The notes under the pieces are model-generated. The model saw only the letters and a list, made by a program, of their open reading frames with translations, did not search any database and was not told the DNA's origin. A stretch of 64,000 nt of DNA from the NCBI GenBank assembly GCA_020850415.1, contig JADZER010000060.1:62001-126000 (forward strand). The letters are read 5' to 3'. Position numbers and translations under genes: made by a program. The stretch is from Phycisphaerales bacterium. Lineage in GTDB: Bacteria; Planctomycetota; Phycisphaerae; Phycisphaerales; UBA1924. Positions 42,009 to 51,041 of the stretch are shown in pieces; the first letter of the stretch is position 1; each line of letters begins with the position of its first letter.

Positions 42009-42680
42009 GTGACGGACCGGTCGCCAGCTCCCAGACGAGCCATCCGTCGCCCGGCGGCGGCGGCGCCCTGCGCCGCGATCGTCCTCGCGTTCATCGTCTG
42101 GGCCGGATGCACCGTCACCCCCGAGAACTACGAGGTTCTCAGCTACTTCTTCGACGGGGTGCCCGACCCCAACGCCCCGATCGGCTCGCCCGGCGTCCCA
42201 CTCCGCCAGAGCCCCACCTACTCCATCCACGAGCCCTACGCCGACAAGAAGTGCGTCGACTGCCACGGGCGGCGGTTCCAGATGTCGGCCGTCGAGCCCG
42301 CGGTGTGCCTCCAGTGCCACGAGACGATCACCGACGCCCAGCCCCTGATGCACGGGCCGGTCGCCGCCGTCGCCTGCCTGTGGTGCCACACCCCGCACGA
42401 GTCGCCCTACGCCGCCCTGCTGAAGGGCCCGGACCGTGAGGTCTGCGGCGCCTGCCACACCCCCGAGATGCTCGGGGCCGCCAAGACCCCCGAGCACGAG
42501 CCCGATTCGGCCGTGAGCTGCCTCGAGTGCCACTCCGGCCACGGCGGCACCTCGCGGTACTTCCTGCACGGCGAGGCGCTCCTCGACCAGGCCCGCGCCG
42601 GGCGCCCCGACCCCCAAGCCGCGCCGGACCCCACCGCAGAGCCGCGCCTCCAGAACCCCGGAGAGGAGCCCACGCCGTGA
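42009..42680 (+). CDS. Pentaheme cytochrome c lipoprotein
   Basis: 223 residues from a GTG at 42009. The lipobox is 'VWAGC', and five CxxCH sites follow: 'CVDCHGRRF', 'CLQCHETIT', 'CLWCHTPHE', 'CGACHTPEM' and 'CLECHSGHG'. The C-terminal tail is Pro-rich. A periplasm-facing lipoprotein cytochrome directly before an outer-membrane barrel gene is the order seen in porin-cytochrome conduits, where it plugs the barrel on the inner side. Its stop overlaps the barrel's GTG by four bases. Confidence 0.92.
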   Translation: MTDRSPAPRRAIRRPAAAAPCAAIVLAFIVWAGCTVTPENYEVLSYFFDGVPDPNAPIGSPGVPLRQSPTYSIHEPYADKKCVDCHGRRFQMSAVEPAVCLQCHETITDAQPLMHGPVAAVACLWCHTPHESPYAALLKGPDREVCGACHTPEMLGAAKTPEHEPDSAVSCLECHSGHGGTSRYFLHGEALLDQARAGRPDPQAAPDPTAEPRLQNPGEEPTP

Positions 42681-44713
42681 GCGGCCAGCCGGTCCGGGTT
42701 GCGTTGCTCCTGGCGCTCTGCGGCTCGGTGGCCGGTCTGGCCTCGCGGGCCCGGGCCCAGCAGACGCCCCCGGCGCAGGAGGGCGAGCCCATCATCATCG
42801 GCGAGGAGGAGGTCTACGACCCCTGGAAGCTCGATTCGTTCGGCGCGGCGCTCAACACCGAGGCCCGCTACCGCCGCTTCCGCCGTTCGACCGCCGGGCA
42901 GCCCGATCAGGTCGACACCGAGCGGTACCTGCTCGGGCGCCTCGACCTCTCGGGGCGCGCGTTCATCGGGCACGAGAACCTCATCGACCTCAACGGGCGG
43001 GTGGGCATCGGGTGGGAGGAGACCGACTTTGACAGCGACACCGCCGGCGCCTCGCAGACCGACAGCGGCCTGACCTACCTGTACGATGTCTCCGCGCTGA
43101 TCCTCCGCGACGGCCCGGCGCCGGTCACGGTCTACTCGCGCCGGGAGGAGCAGCGGCTGGAGCGTGAGTTCTCCGGCTCGATCGACGGCACGACCGAAGA
43201 GCACGGGGCCATGGCCCGCATCCAGTCCGAGGACTGGCCCACCTTCATCCATGTCTACCGGCGGGAGGCCGAGCAGCAGGACCGTCTGGGCCAGATCGAC
43301 TACGGGCTCAGACAGGACTCGCTGAACATCCGCACCAGCCCCGAGCTCGGCGAGAACCAGGATCTCATGCTCGAGTACGCCCTGGACCTCGTCGACGAGC
43401 ACCAGAGCAGCTCGTTCAAGAACAGCTTCACGCGCCACGATGCCCAGGCGGTCCACACGGTCAACTTCGGCGCCGACAACCAGCACAACCTGCGGTCGAC
43501 CGCCCGCTTCTACGACGAGTCGGGCCTGGCCGATCTCCGCCGGTACCGGCTCGACGAGGTGCTCCGGCTCAAGCACACCGAGGACTTCGACACCCGGTGG
43601 GACGCCACCGCCGAGGAGAACACCCGCTCGGACCAATGGCAGCGGTTCGTCAAGGCCCAGGGCCAGGCCCGCTACAAGCTGTTCGAGAGCGTGGTCGCGA
43701 TCGCCACGCTCGGCGCGGACCGGCTCGATGTCGCCGGCGGGTTCAACTCCACCCAGTACTTCGGCGACGCCCAGCTCGAGTACACCAAGCGCGTCCCCCT
43801 CGGACGCCTCTTCGCCTCCGCCGGCGCCGGCGCCAACCGCCAGGAGAACAGCGAGCAGGGGTCACCGCTTCTCATCGCCGATCAGCGGGTCACCCTCACC
43901 GACCCCCAGCCGGCGCTCATCAACCGGCGCAATGTGGTCGACGGCTCCCTGCTCGTCACCAACGCCGACGGCACCCGCATCTATGTCGAGGGGCTCGACT
44001 ACACCGTCACCGTCTTCCCCTCCCATGTCGAGATCCGGCGCGTCGTGGGCGGCGCCATCGCCGAGGGCGAGACCGTGCTGGTCGACTATACCGTCGGTCC
44101 CGAGCCCGCGAACACGATCGACAGCGTGTCCGCCAACTTCGGCGTCCGGTATTCCCTGGAAGAAGGGGCGCTCCAGGGCCTCGGCACATTCCTCAATTAC
44201 ACCACCGTCGACCAGTCCGTGGACGCCGCCGATCCCTCCCGCTTCATCCTCGACGACAGCAGCGACCTCCGCTACGGTGTCGAGTACCACCGCGTCGGCG
44301 TCACCCTCCAGGCCGAGCGGCGCCACCACGACAGCACCATCTTCCCCTACGACACCTCCCGCCTCGAGGCCCGCTACGACACCCGGGCCGGGCCCCTCGC
44401 GTCCCTCTCGGCCGGCGTCACGCACGACATCTCCGACTACCCAGACACCGGCGATCAGCTCCAGCTCACCCGCGCGACGATCCGCATCTCCGGGCGCGTC
44501 GGCGACAGCCTCGATATCAGCGGGCGCGTCATCTACAGGGACGAGCGCTCCCGGCTCTCCAGCGACCTCGCCGGCTTCGAGCAGGCCATCGATGTGGCCT
44601 GGCGGAAGGGCCGGACCACTGTCACCGGCTCGCTGTTCAACGGGTTCCTCGACGCCGAGACCACCGACTCGCTCAGCCAGACGATCAGCATCGGCGTCCG
44701 CAGGACCTTCTGA
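42677..44713 (+). CDS. Outer-membrane beta-barrel of a porin-cytochrome conduit
   Basis: About 678 residues from a GTG at 42677 overlapping the upstream stop (GTGA). A signal peptide ends near 'LASRARA|Q'. The remainder consists of alternating hydrophobic/polar strands ('ARFYDESGLADLRRYRLDEV', 'FNSTQYFGDAQLEYTKRV', 'TRATIRISGRVGDSLDISGRV') and ends with an aromatic residue ('ISIGVRRTF'), as outer-membrane barrels do. Flanked by multiheme cytochromes, it is the likely sheath through which electrons cross the outer membrane, comparable in role to OmbB or MtrB. Sequence homology to those cannot be judged by eye. Confidence 0.85.
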   Translation: MSGQPVRVALLLALCGSVAGLASRARAQQTPPAQEGEPIIIGEEEVYDPWKLDSFGAALNTEARYRRFRRSTAGQPDQVDTERYLLGRLDLSGRAFIGHENLIDLNGRVGIGWEETDFDSDTAGASQTDSGLTYLYDVSALILRDGPAPVTVYSRREEQRLEREFSGSIDGTTEEHGAMARIQSEDWPTFIHVYRREAEQQDRLGQIDYGLRQDSLNIRTSPELGENQDLMLEYALDLVDEHQSSSFKNSFTRHDAQAVHTVNFGADNQHNLRSTARFYDESGLADLRRYRLDEVLRLKHTEDFDTRWDATAEENTRSDQWQRFVKAQGQARYKLFESVVAIATLGADRLDVAGGFNSTQYFGDAQLEYTKRVPLGRLFASAGAGANRQENSEQGSPLLIADQRVTLTDPQPALINRRNVVDGSLLVTNADGTRIYVEGLDYTVTVFPSHVEIRRVVGGAIAEGETVLVDYTVGPEPANTIDSVSANFGVRYSLEEGALQGLGTFLNYTTVDQSVDAADPSRFILDDSSDLRYGVEYHRVGVTLQAERRHHDSTIFPYDTSRLEARYDTRAGPLASLSAGVTHDISDYPDTGDQLQLTRATIRISGRVGDSLDISGRVIYRDERSRLSSDLAGFEQAIDVAWRKGRTTVTGSLFNGFLDAETTDSLSQTISIGVRRTF

Positions 44714-44734
44714 CACTCCCTCGGAGCATCCACC

Positions 44735-45880
44735 GTGCCCACCGGCAACGCCCCGAACCCGAGCCCCGCCGCGCCGCACCGCCTGCCCCGCGCGCCCCTA
44801 TGCCGCGCGGCGCTGGCCGCCCTGGCCGCCGGGCTGCTGCTGCCCGGCTGCGCCAAGCCCGCCGGCGTGCTGTTCGAGACTGCCGACACCCTGATCGTCT
44901 GGCCGCCCCCGCCGGACGCGCCCCGTGTGCGCTATGTGGGGCAGCTCCGCTCGGCGGACGACCTCCGCGCCAGCCGCAACGCGCTCCAGGAGCTCGGACG
45001 CACCGTGTTCGGCCCCGGCGAGCCGGTGGGCGTCCTGCTCGGCCCGATCGGCGTCTGCACCGACAACGCGCGGCGCGTCTTCATCGCGGACCGTGCCGCG
45101 GGCCTGGTCCATGTCTACGACCTCGACTCCCGCCGCTACGAGAGCCTGCGTCCCCCCGCCGGCGAGCACACGCTCTTCGAGCCGGTCAGCGTGGCGTATG
45201 ACCCCGCGGGGCGGCTGTTCGTATCCGACCCCGGCGCGGGCGTCGTCCATGTCTTCCAGGACGGCGGGGCCTACCTCGGCACGCTCGGCGACGGGCAGAT
45301 CGCCCGCCCCGTCGGTCTGGCGTTCGATGCCGCCCGGCAGCTCCTCTACATCGCCGACCCCGGCGACCACCGCGTGGTCGTCCTGACCATGCAGGACACG
45401 GTCGAGGCCTCGATCGGCTCGCGCGGCAGCGGGCCCGGGCAGTTCAACTTCCCCACCTTCGTCAGTCTCGGCCCGGACGGCCGGCTCTTCGTCGCCGACA
45501 CGCTCAACTGCCGCGTCCAGGTCTTCGGCCCGGACGGTGCGTTCGAGCGGTCCGTCGGCTCCCGGGGCGACCTGCCCGGCTATTTCTCCCAGCCCAAGGG
45601 CCTGGCCGTCGACGCCGAGGGGCGCCTGTTCGTCGTGGACGCGAACTTCGAGGCGGTCCAGATTTTCAACGAGCAGGGCCAGCTGCTGATGAGCTTCGGC
45701 CAGGAGGGCCACGGCCCGGGCGAGTTCTGGCTCCCGGTCGATCTCCGAATCGACGAAAGCGGTCGCCTCTGGGTGGCCGATTCGTACAATCGGCGGGTGC
45801 AGGTCTTCGAGATCATCCCGCCCGAGGCCACGCCCGCCCACGAGCCGACCGAGCCCGCCCCGGAGGAGCAGACGCCATGA
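44735..45880 (+). CDS. Second NHL-repeat beta-propeller lipoprotein
   Basis: 381 residues from a GTG at 44735, with lipobox 'LLLPGC'. NHL blades include 'PIGVCTDNARRVFIADRAAG', 'PVSVAYDPAGRLFVSDPGAG', 'FPTFVSLGPDGRLFVADTLN', 'PKGLAVDAEGRLFVVDANF' and 'PVDLRIDESGRLWVADSYN'. It is a paralogue of the 41-kb NHL lipoprotein. Its stop overlaps the ATG of the large cytochrome by four bases, so the two are made together; it may anchor or organise that cytochrome. Confidence 0.9.
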   Translation: MPTGNAPNPSPAAPHRLPRAPLCRAALAALAAGLLLPGCAKPAGVLFETADTLIVWPPPPDAPRVRYVGQLRSADDLRASRNALQELGRTVFGPGEPVGVLLGPIGVCTDNARRVFIADRAAGLVHVYDLDSRRYESLRPPAGEHTLFEPVSVAYDPAGRLFVSDPGAGVVHVFQDGGAYLGTLGDGQIARPVGLAFDAARQLLYIADPGDHRVVVLTMQDTVEASIGSRGSGPGQFNFPTFVSLGPDGRLFVADTLNCRVQVFGPDGAFERSVGSRGDLPGYFSQPKGLAVDAEGRLFVVDANFEAVQIFNEQGQLLMSFGQEGHGPGEFWLPVDLRIDESGRLWVADSYNRRVQVFEIIPPEATPAHEPTEPAPEEQTP

Positions 45881-47493
45881 GACCGCTGCTGTGTGTGATC
45901 CCGCTGCTGGCCTCCCTCGCGACATCCGTGGCCGGCCAGCCCGAGTCCATCGTCGGCAGCCCCCACGACCTCTCTGTCGGCGGCCCGGGCCCCGTCCGGG
46001 CCACCTTTGAGGACCAGGTCTGCATCTTCTGCCACACCCCGCACAACGCGAGCCCCATCCGCCCGCTGTGGAACCGCTACCTCCCGGTCGATAACTACCG
46101 CATCTACGCCAGCCGGGCCCTCGACGCCGAGCCCGGGCAGCCCACGGGCACCTCGAAGATGTGCCTCTCCTGCCACGACGGCACCATCGCCCTCGGCGTC
46201 GTCTTCTCCCGTCAGACGCCCATCCCCATGGCCGGCGGCGTGACCGTGATGCCCGACGGGGCCGCCAACCTCGGCACCGACCTCTCCGACGATCACCCGA
46301 TCAGCTTCCGGTTCGACTCGGCGCTGTCGGCCCAGGACGAGCACCTCCTCGACCCGGCCCTGCTGCCCGACGAGCTGCGCCTCGACGCCAACGGCGAGCT
46401 GCAGTGCACCACCTGCCACGATGCCCACGACGACTCCCGCGGCAACTTCCTGGCGATGCACAACTTCGACTCGCAGCTCTGCAACGCCTGCCACCAGATC
46501 TCCACGACCACCATCGCCGAGCACGAGTCCTGCAACGCCTGCCACCAGCCGCACACCGCCCCCAGCGGGCCGTACCTGCTGCGCGGGCAGAATGTGGTCG
46601 AGACCTGCCTCGCCTGCCACGACGGCGGGTTCCACGGCGCCGCCAACATCGCCAACGACCTTGGGAAGCCCTCGATCCACGAGACCTACAGCCAGGTCGA
46701 CCCGCCCGACCCGCAGTTCATGCACACCTCCTGCACGAGCTGCCACGACCCGCACAGCATGCATGCCGGCTCGGCCGAGCCGCCGCTGGTGCACCCGAAC
46801 ATGGGCGAGATCGACGGCGTCAACGCCTCGGGGTCGCCGGTCACGGTCGCGAGCTATGAGTATGAGGTCTGCTTCAAGTGCCACGCCGACCAGCAGGCGA
46901 CCCCGCCGTTCATCCAGCGCCTCGCCCCGGCCAACAACACGAGACAGCAGTTCAGCCCCGGCGCGATCAGCTACCACCCCGTCGAAGCGCCCGGGCGCAG
47001 CTCCGATGTCCCCAGCCTCCGCCCGGGGTGGACCACCTCCAGCCTCGTCCAGTGCTCCGACTGCCACGGATCGAACTCCGGCTCGGCCGGCGGCGGCAGC
47101 GGGCCCGACGGCGTCCACGGCTCGATGTTCTCGCCCCTCCTCGTCGCCCGCTACGAGACCTCCGACTACACCACGGAGAGCGCCGGCGCCTACGCCCTCT
47201 GCTACCAGTGTCACGACCGCGCCAGCATCCTCGGCGATGAGTCCTTCCCCGGGCACGACAAGCACATCCGCGACGAGCGCACCCCCTGCTCGGCGTGCCA
47301 CACCGGCCACGGCATCGCCTCCGGCCAGGGCTCCAGCACCGGCAACTCCCACCTCATCAATTTCGACACCGCCATCGTCTTCCCCAACGGCGCGGGGCGG
47401 CTGGAGTTCCGCGACACCGGCTCCCGCAGCGGCGAGTGCTTCCTGAGCTGCCACGGCGAGAACCACGACCCCGCGAGCTACCCGGACGATTGA
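45877..47493 (+). CDS. Large secreted multiheme cytochrome c (11 CxxCH plus one CxxxCH)
   Basis: 538 residues with a signal peptide ending 'ATSVAG|Q'. Eleven CxxCH sites can be counted: CIFCH, CLSCH, CTTCH, two CNACH, CLACH, CTSCH, CFKCH, CSDCH, CYQCH and CSACH. A twelfth Cys-Cys-His group is spaced CFLSCH near the C-terminus. The N-terminal 'CHTPHN...PLWNR...CLSCHDGTIALG' resembles the tetraheme protein. A 12-heme protein next to a barrel recalls outer-surface cytochromes such as OmcB. It is the last gene of the operon and ends before a strong bidirectional hairpin. Confidence 0.93.
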   Translation: MRPLLCVIPLLASLATSVAGQPESIVGSPHDLSVGGPGPVRATFEDQVCIFCHTPHNASPIRPLWNRYLPVDNYRIYASRALDAEPGQPTGTSKMCLSCHDGTIALGVVFSRQTPIPMAGGVTVMPDGAANLGTDLSDDHPISFRFDSALSAQDEHLLDPALLPDELRLDANGELQCTTCHDAHDDSRGNFLAMHNFDSQLCNACHQISTTTIAEHESCNACHQPHTAPSGPYLLRGQNVVETCLACHDGGFHGAANIANDLGKPSIHETYSQVDPPDPQFMHTSCTSCHDPHSMHAGSAEPPLVHPNMGEIDGVNASGSPVTVASYEYEVCFKCHADQQATPPFIQRLAPANNTRQQFSPGAISYHPVEAPGRSSDVPSLRPGWTTSSLVQCSDCHGSNSGSAGGGSGPDGVHGSMFSPLLVARYETSDYTTESAGAYALCYQCHDRASILGDESFPGHDKHIRDERTPCSACHTGHGIASGQGSSTGNSHLINFDTAIVFPNGAGRLEFRDTGSRSGECFLSCHGENHDPASYPDD

Positions 47494-47514
47494 GCCGCGG
47501 GACCACGCCATGAA

Positions 47515-47543
47515 ACAAGCCCCGCGCCGGGCGCGGGGCTTGT
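47515..47543. terminator. Bidirectional terminator hairpin between convergent genes
   Basis: A perfect 13-bp stem ACAAGCCCCGCGC/GCGCGGGGCTTGT with a 3-base loop, between the cytochrome stop (47493) and the glnN stop (47570). Confidence 0.82.
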
Positions 47544-47569
47544 CGGTGCTCGGCGATGGGACCGGGCCG

Positions 47570-49777
47570 CTACTTGATGATCAGCATCTGCTGGTAGGTC
47601 GGCATCGGCCAGTGGTCCGCCGCGACATGCTGCTCGAGCTCGTCAACCGCCTGGCGCAGCGCGGCCATGGCGGGGACGACCTTGGCGCGGATCGCCGCGG
47701 CGTGCTTGGCCGGGCCCCCGTGCTCGCCCTTCAGCGCGGCCTCCAGCACCGCCAAACGGCTCTGGCAGGCCCGGGTCAGCCCGACGACCCGCTCGACCTC
47801 CTCGCGCAGCTCCGGGTTCTCGATCTCGACCGACTCGCTCGCGCCGAGGGCGTCGATGACCTCGGTCTGGTGACGCCAGGCCCCCGGCAGCACCTTCGTG
47901 CGCACGAGCGAGACCATCGTCTCGGCCTCGATGAGCAGCTGCTTGCAGTACTTCTCGAAGAAGATGGTCGACCGGCTCTCGACCTCGGCCTTGCTGAGCA
48001 CCTTGTGCCTGAGGAAGACCGCGACGCTCTCCCGGCCCGTCAGCACGCCCAGCGCGTCCACGCTGTCCCGCAGGTTGGGCAGCCCACGACGCTCGGCCTC
48101 GTCGTGCCACGCCTTGTCGTACCCGTCGCCGTTGAACAGCACCCGCTTGTGGTCCTTGACCACCTGCTTGAGCACTGTCTTCACCGCTTGCTCACGCTTG
48201 GCCGGCGTGGGGCTCTTGCCCATCGCCTTCTCGAGCCGGTCGGCCATGACCGTCAGCGCCTCGGCCACGATGGTGTTCAGCACCGTCGTCGGCCAGCTCA
48301 CCGCCGCCGACGCGCCGACCGCCCGGAACTCGAACTTGTTGCCCGTGAACGCGAACGGGCTGGTGCGGTTGCGGTCGCCGGTGTCGCGGGGGATCTGCGG
48401 CAGGCTCTTGGCGCCCAGATCCAGCTTCCCGCCCTTGATGGTCTTCTTGGTCTCGCCGCTCTCCAGCTGCTCGATAATGTCCATGAGCATGTCGCCCAGG
48501 AAGATCGAGATGATGGCCGGCGGGGCCTCGTTAGCGCCCAGGCGGTGGTCGTTGCCCGCGCTGGCCACGCTCGCCCGCAGCAGCGTCGCGTAGGTGTCCA
48601 CCGCGTAGATCACCGCGCACAGGAACACCAGGAACTGCATGTTCGTGTGCGCCTCGTCGCGGGGGTCCAGCAGGTTCACGCCCGTGTCGGTCGCCAGCGC
48701 CCAGTTGAGGTGCTTGCCCGACCCGTTGATCCCCGCGAAGGGCTTCTCGTGCAGCACCGCCCGGAGCCCGTAGCGGATGCCCACCCGACGCAGCGTCTCC
48801 ATCACCAGCATCTGGTGGTCGCACGCCAGGTTCGCCGTCTCAAAGTAGGGCGCGATCTCGAACTGCCCGGGCGCGACCTCGTTGTGGCGCGTCTTCACCG
48901 GCACCCCCAGCCGGTAGAGCTCCCCCTCGCACTCGGCCATGAACGCCAGCACACGCTGCGGGATCGACCCGAAGTAGTGGTCCTCGAGCTGCTGGCCCTT
49001 GGGCGGCTGGGCCCCCAGCAGCGTCCGGTCGCACATCACCAGGTCCGGCCGCTGGTAGTACAGCTCACGGTCGAGCAGGAAGTACTCCTGCTCGGCGCCG
49101 ACCGTCGCCAGCACCCGCCCCACGCCCTCCGCGGCGTCAAAGAGCCGGAGCACCCGCAGCGCCGCCCCGGACAGCGCGTCCATCGACCGCAGCAGCGGGG
49201 TCTTCTTGTCCAGCGCCTCGCCGTTCCACGACACGAACGCCGTCGGGATGCACAGCGTCACATGGTTGGGCCCCCGGACCAGGAACACCGGGCTCGTCGG
49301 GTCCCACGCGGTGTACCCCCGGGCCTCGAAGGTGGCCCGCAGACCGCCCGAGGGGAAGCTCGAGGCGTCCGGCTCGCCCTGCACCAGCATCTTCCCGGTG
49401 AACTCGTTGATCACCCCGCCGTGCCCGTCGGGCGTGATGAAGCTGTCGTGCTTCTCCGCCGTCGAGCCCGTCAGCGGCTGGAACCAGTGCGTGTAGTGGG
49501 TCGCCCCCTGCTCGACCGCCCACTCCTTCATCGAGGCCGCGATCACATCCGCCACCTCGTGGGCCAGCTGCGACCCGCTCTGGATCGCCCGCATGAACTG
49601 GCGGAAAGTGTCCTTGGGGAGCCGCTGCTGCATCAGCCGCTCGTTGAACACATCGCAGCCGAACTCCCCGTGTACATGGCCCTGCCGGTTGTAGACCCCG
49701 CTGGGCTGGCTCGGGGAGCGCAGCCACGGCTCCGAGCTCTGGTGGACGACCCCGACTCCGTTGTTCAGCCGATGCAT
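47570..49777 (-). CDS. glnN: Glutamine synthetase type III
   Basis: This enzyme makes glutamine from glutamate and ammonium with ATP. 735 residues, the length of GSIII. Motifs: '[16 protein letters not shown]' (metal ligands), '[19 protein letters not shown]', '[18 protein letters not shown]', '[18 protein letters not shown]' and the C-terminal helical region. The ATG at 49777 ('[10 protein letters not shown]') has AGGAAGGAAC upstream; the track's longer frame would add a 154-residue Arg/Pro-rich lead with no family match. It is transcribed alone and converges on the cytochrome operon. Confidence 0.97.
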   Translation of the reverse strand: MHRLNNGVGVVHQSSEPWLRSPSQPSGVYNRQGHVHGEFGCDVFNERLMQQRLPKDTFRQFMRAIQSGSQLAHEVADVIAASMKEWAVEQGATHYTHWFQPLTGSTAEKHDSFITPDGHGGVINEFTGKMLVQGEPDASSFPSGGLRATFEARGYTAWDPTSPVFLVRGPNHVTLCIPTAFVSWNGEALDKKTPLLRSMDALSGAALRVLRLFDAAEGVGRVLATVGAEQEYFLLDRELYYQRPDLVMCDRTLLGAQPPKGQQLEDHYFGSIPQRVLAFMAECEGELYRLGVPVKTRHNEVAPGQFEIAPYFETANLACDHQMLVMETLRRVGIRYGLRAVLHEKPFAGINGSGKHLNWALATDTGVNLLDPRDEAHTNMQFLVFLCAVIYAVDTYATLLRASVASAGNDHRLGANEAPPAIISIFLGDMLMDIIEQLESGETKKTIKGGKLDLGAKSLPQIPRDTGDRNRTSPFAFTGNKFEFRAVGASAAVSWPTTVLNTIVAEALTVMADRLEKAMGKSPTPAKREQAVKTVLKQVVKDHKRVLFNGDGYDKAWHDEAERRGLPNLRDSVDALGVLTGRESVAVFLRHKVLSKAEVESRSTIFFEKYCKQLLIEAETMVSLVRTKVLPGAWRHQTEVIDALGASESVEIENPELREEVERVVGLTRACQSRLAVLEAALKGEHGGPAKHAAAIRAKVVPAMAALRQAVDELEQHVAADHWPMPTYQQMLIIK

Positions 49778-49928
49778 CGCGCGTGTTCCTTCCTGTGCAT
49801 ACGGGCGGATATGCACGCGGGGACCCGGCGCCCCGCGCCGCTCATCGGTGCGCATTGTGACAACCTCGGACCCGGCGGCAAGCCGGGCCCGGGCCGCGGG
49901 GCAGAAATCCCGCGATTTCGCCGAGCAA

Positions 49929-50768
49929 TCAGCCGCCCCGGGAGGGGTCCGGCGCCGCCGCCGCCCGCGTCCCGCGGGCCGCCGACGCCAGCTCGCCCAC
50001 GAAGGACCCCGCCTCGGCGATCGGGTCGGCCCCCTGCTCCACCGCCTGATCGATGCGCCGGACCAGCGCGCTGCCGACGATCGCCGCGTCGGCGTGGGCG
50101 ACCACCGCACGGACATGCTCCGGAGTCGAGACCCCAAAGCCGCACGCGATCGGCAGCTCGGTCCACTCCCGGAGCCGGGCCACCCGCCGGGCGACATCGG
50201 GGGCCTCCCCCCGCTCGCCGGTAATCCCGGTCCGGGCAATGAGATAGACGAACCCCGTGCATGCCCGGGCGATCGCTTCGGCCCTCGCGATGGAGGTCGT
50301 CGGCGCGATCAGCAGCGTCGCGGTCAGCCCCTGCTCCCGCGCCGCGCCGAGCAGCGCGTCCGACTCCTCCAGCGGCACATCCGGGTAGATCACCCCATCG
50401 AAGCCCGCCCCCGCCGCCCGGGCGGCGAACCCGTCCGGCCCGCCCGCCCTGTACACGATCGAGGCGCTGACCATCGCCACCAGCCCCAGCCCGGTCGAGC
50501 CCCGGGCCCGCGAGACCTGCTCGAACACCGACTCGGGCGTCGCGCCACGCTCGAGCGCCCTGTGCATCGCCGACGCGATCACCGGCCCGTCGGCGATCGG
50601 GTCCGAGAACGGGATCCCGATCTCCGCAATAGACCCGCCCGCCCGCTCGAGCGCCCCGAGGAGATCGGGCAGCGAGTCCGGCGCCGGGTGCCCGGCGCAC
50701 ACGAAGGGCATGAGCAGCCGTCGCTGCGACTGGCGGGCGTCCTGAAAGATCGCGTCGATGCGGTTCAT
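49929..50768 (-). CDS. trpA: Tryptophan synthase alpha subunit
   Basis: TrpA cleaves indole-glycerol phosphate to indole and glyceraldehyde 3-phosphate. 279 residues, a TIM barrel with the catalytic Glu49 ('[11 protein letters not shown]') and Asp60 ('ADGPVI'), and phosphate-binding loops '[14 protein letters not shown]' and '[13 protein letters not shown]'. The ATG at 50768 is preceded at 6 bases by TACGCT, so the transcript may be leaderless. The usual partner trpB is not adjacent; a probable trpB begins at 63.9 kb. Confidence 0.96.
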   Translation of the reverse strand: MNRIDAIFQDARQSQRRLLMPFVCAGHPAPDSLPDLLGALERAGGSIAEIGIPFSDPIADGPVIASAMHRALERGATPESVFEQVSRARGSTGLGLVAMVSASIVYRAGGPDGFAARAAGAGFDGVIYPDVPLEESDALLGAAREQGLTATLLIAPTTSIARAEAIARACTGFVYLIARTGITGERGEAPDVARRVARLREWTELPIACGFGVSTPEHVRAVVAHADAAIVGSALVRRIDQAVEQGADPIAEAGSFVGELASAARGTRAAAAPDPSRGG

Positions 50769-50774
50769 GGCGGG

Positions 50775-50780
50775 AGCGTA
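50775..50780 (-). promoter_or_regulatory. Putative -10 box of a leaderless transcript (trpA)
   Basis: TACGCT on the minus strand, separated from the trpA ATG by 6 bases. Confidence 0.5.
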
Positions 50781-51041
50781 TCGCCCGTTCTTCACCGTGT
50801 GGCGCCCGACCGCCCAAACGCTATTGACCACACTGGGAAGCCGCGGTATCTTGGGGTATCAGGTATTTGGGTGTTGTTGCCTAAGAGTTCGGGTATTCGT
50901 GTTCACAACCGAGCGGCCCCGGCAGTGTTTGCCCGGGGGCCCTGAGCAGCCGGCGCCGAGCGAGCCCGGCCCCGATCGATGCGCGGCGTGGGTGTCCCCA
51001 CGGCGCGCCTGTCGCGTCCAGTCTTGAGTGAGGAGAAACAC

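Noticed and set aside
40698-42617. 639-residue minus-strand ORF over the NHL and five-heme genes
   Set aside because: The plus strand has signal peptides, NHL blades and CxxCH motifs; the minus frame is a Val/Asp-rich shadow.
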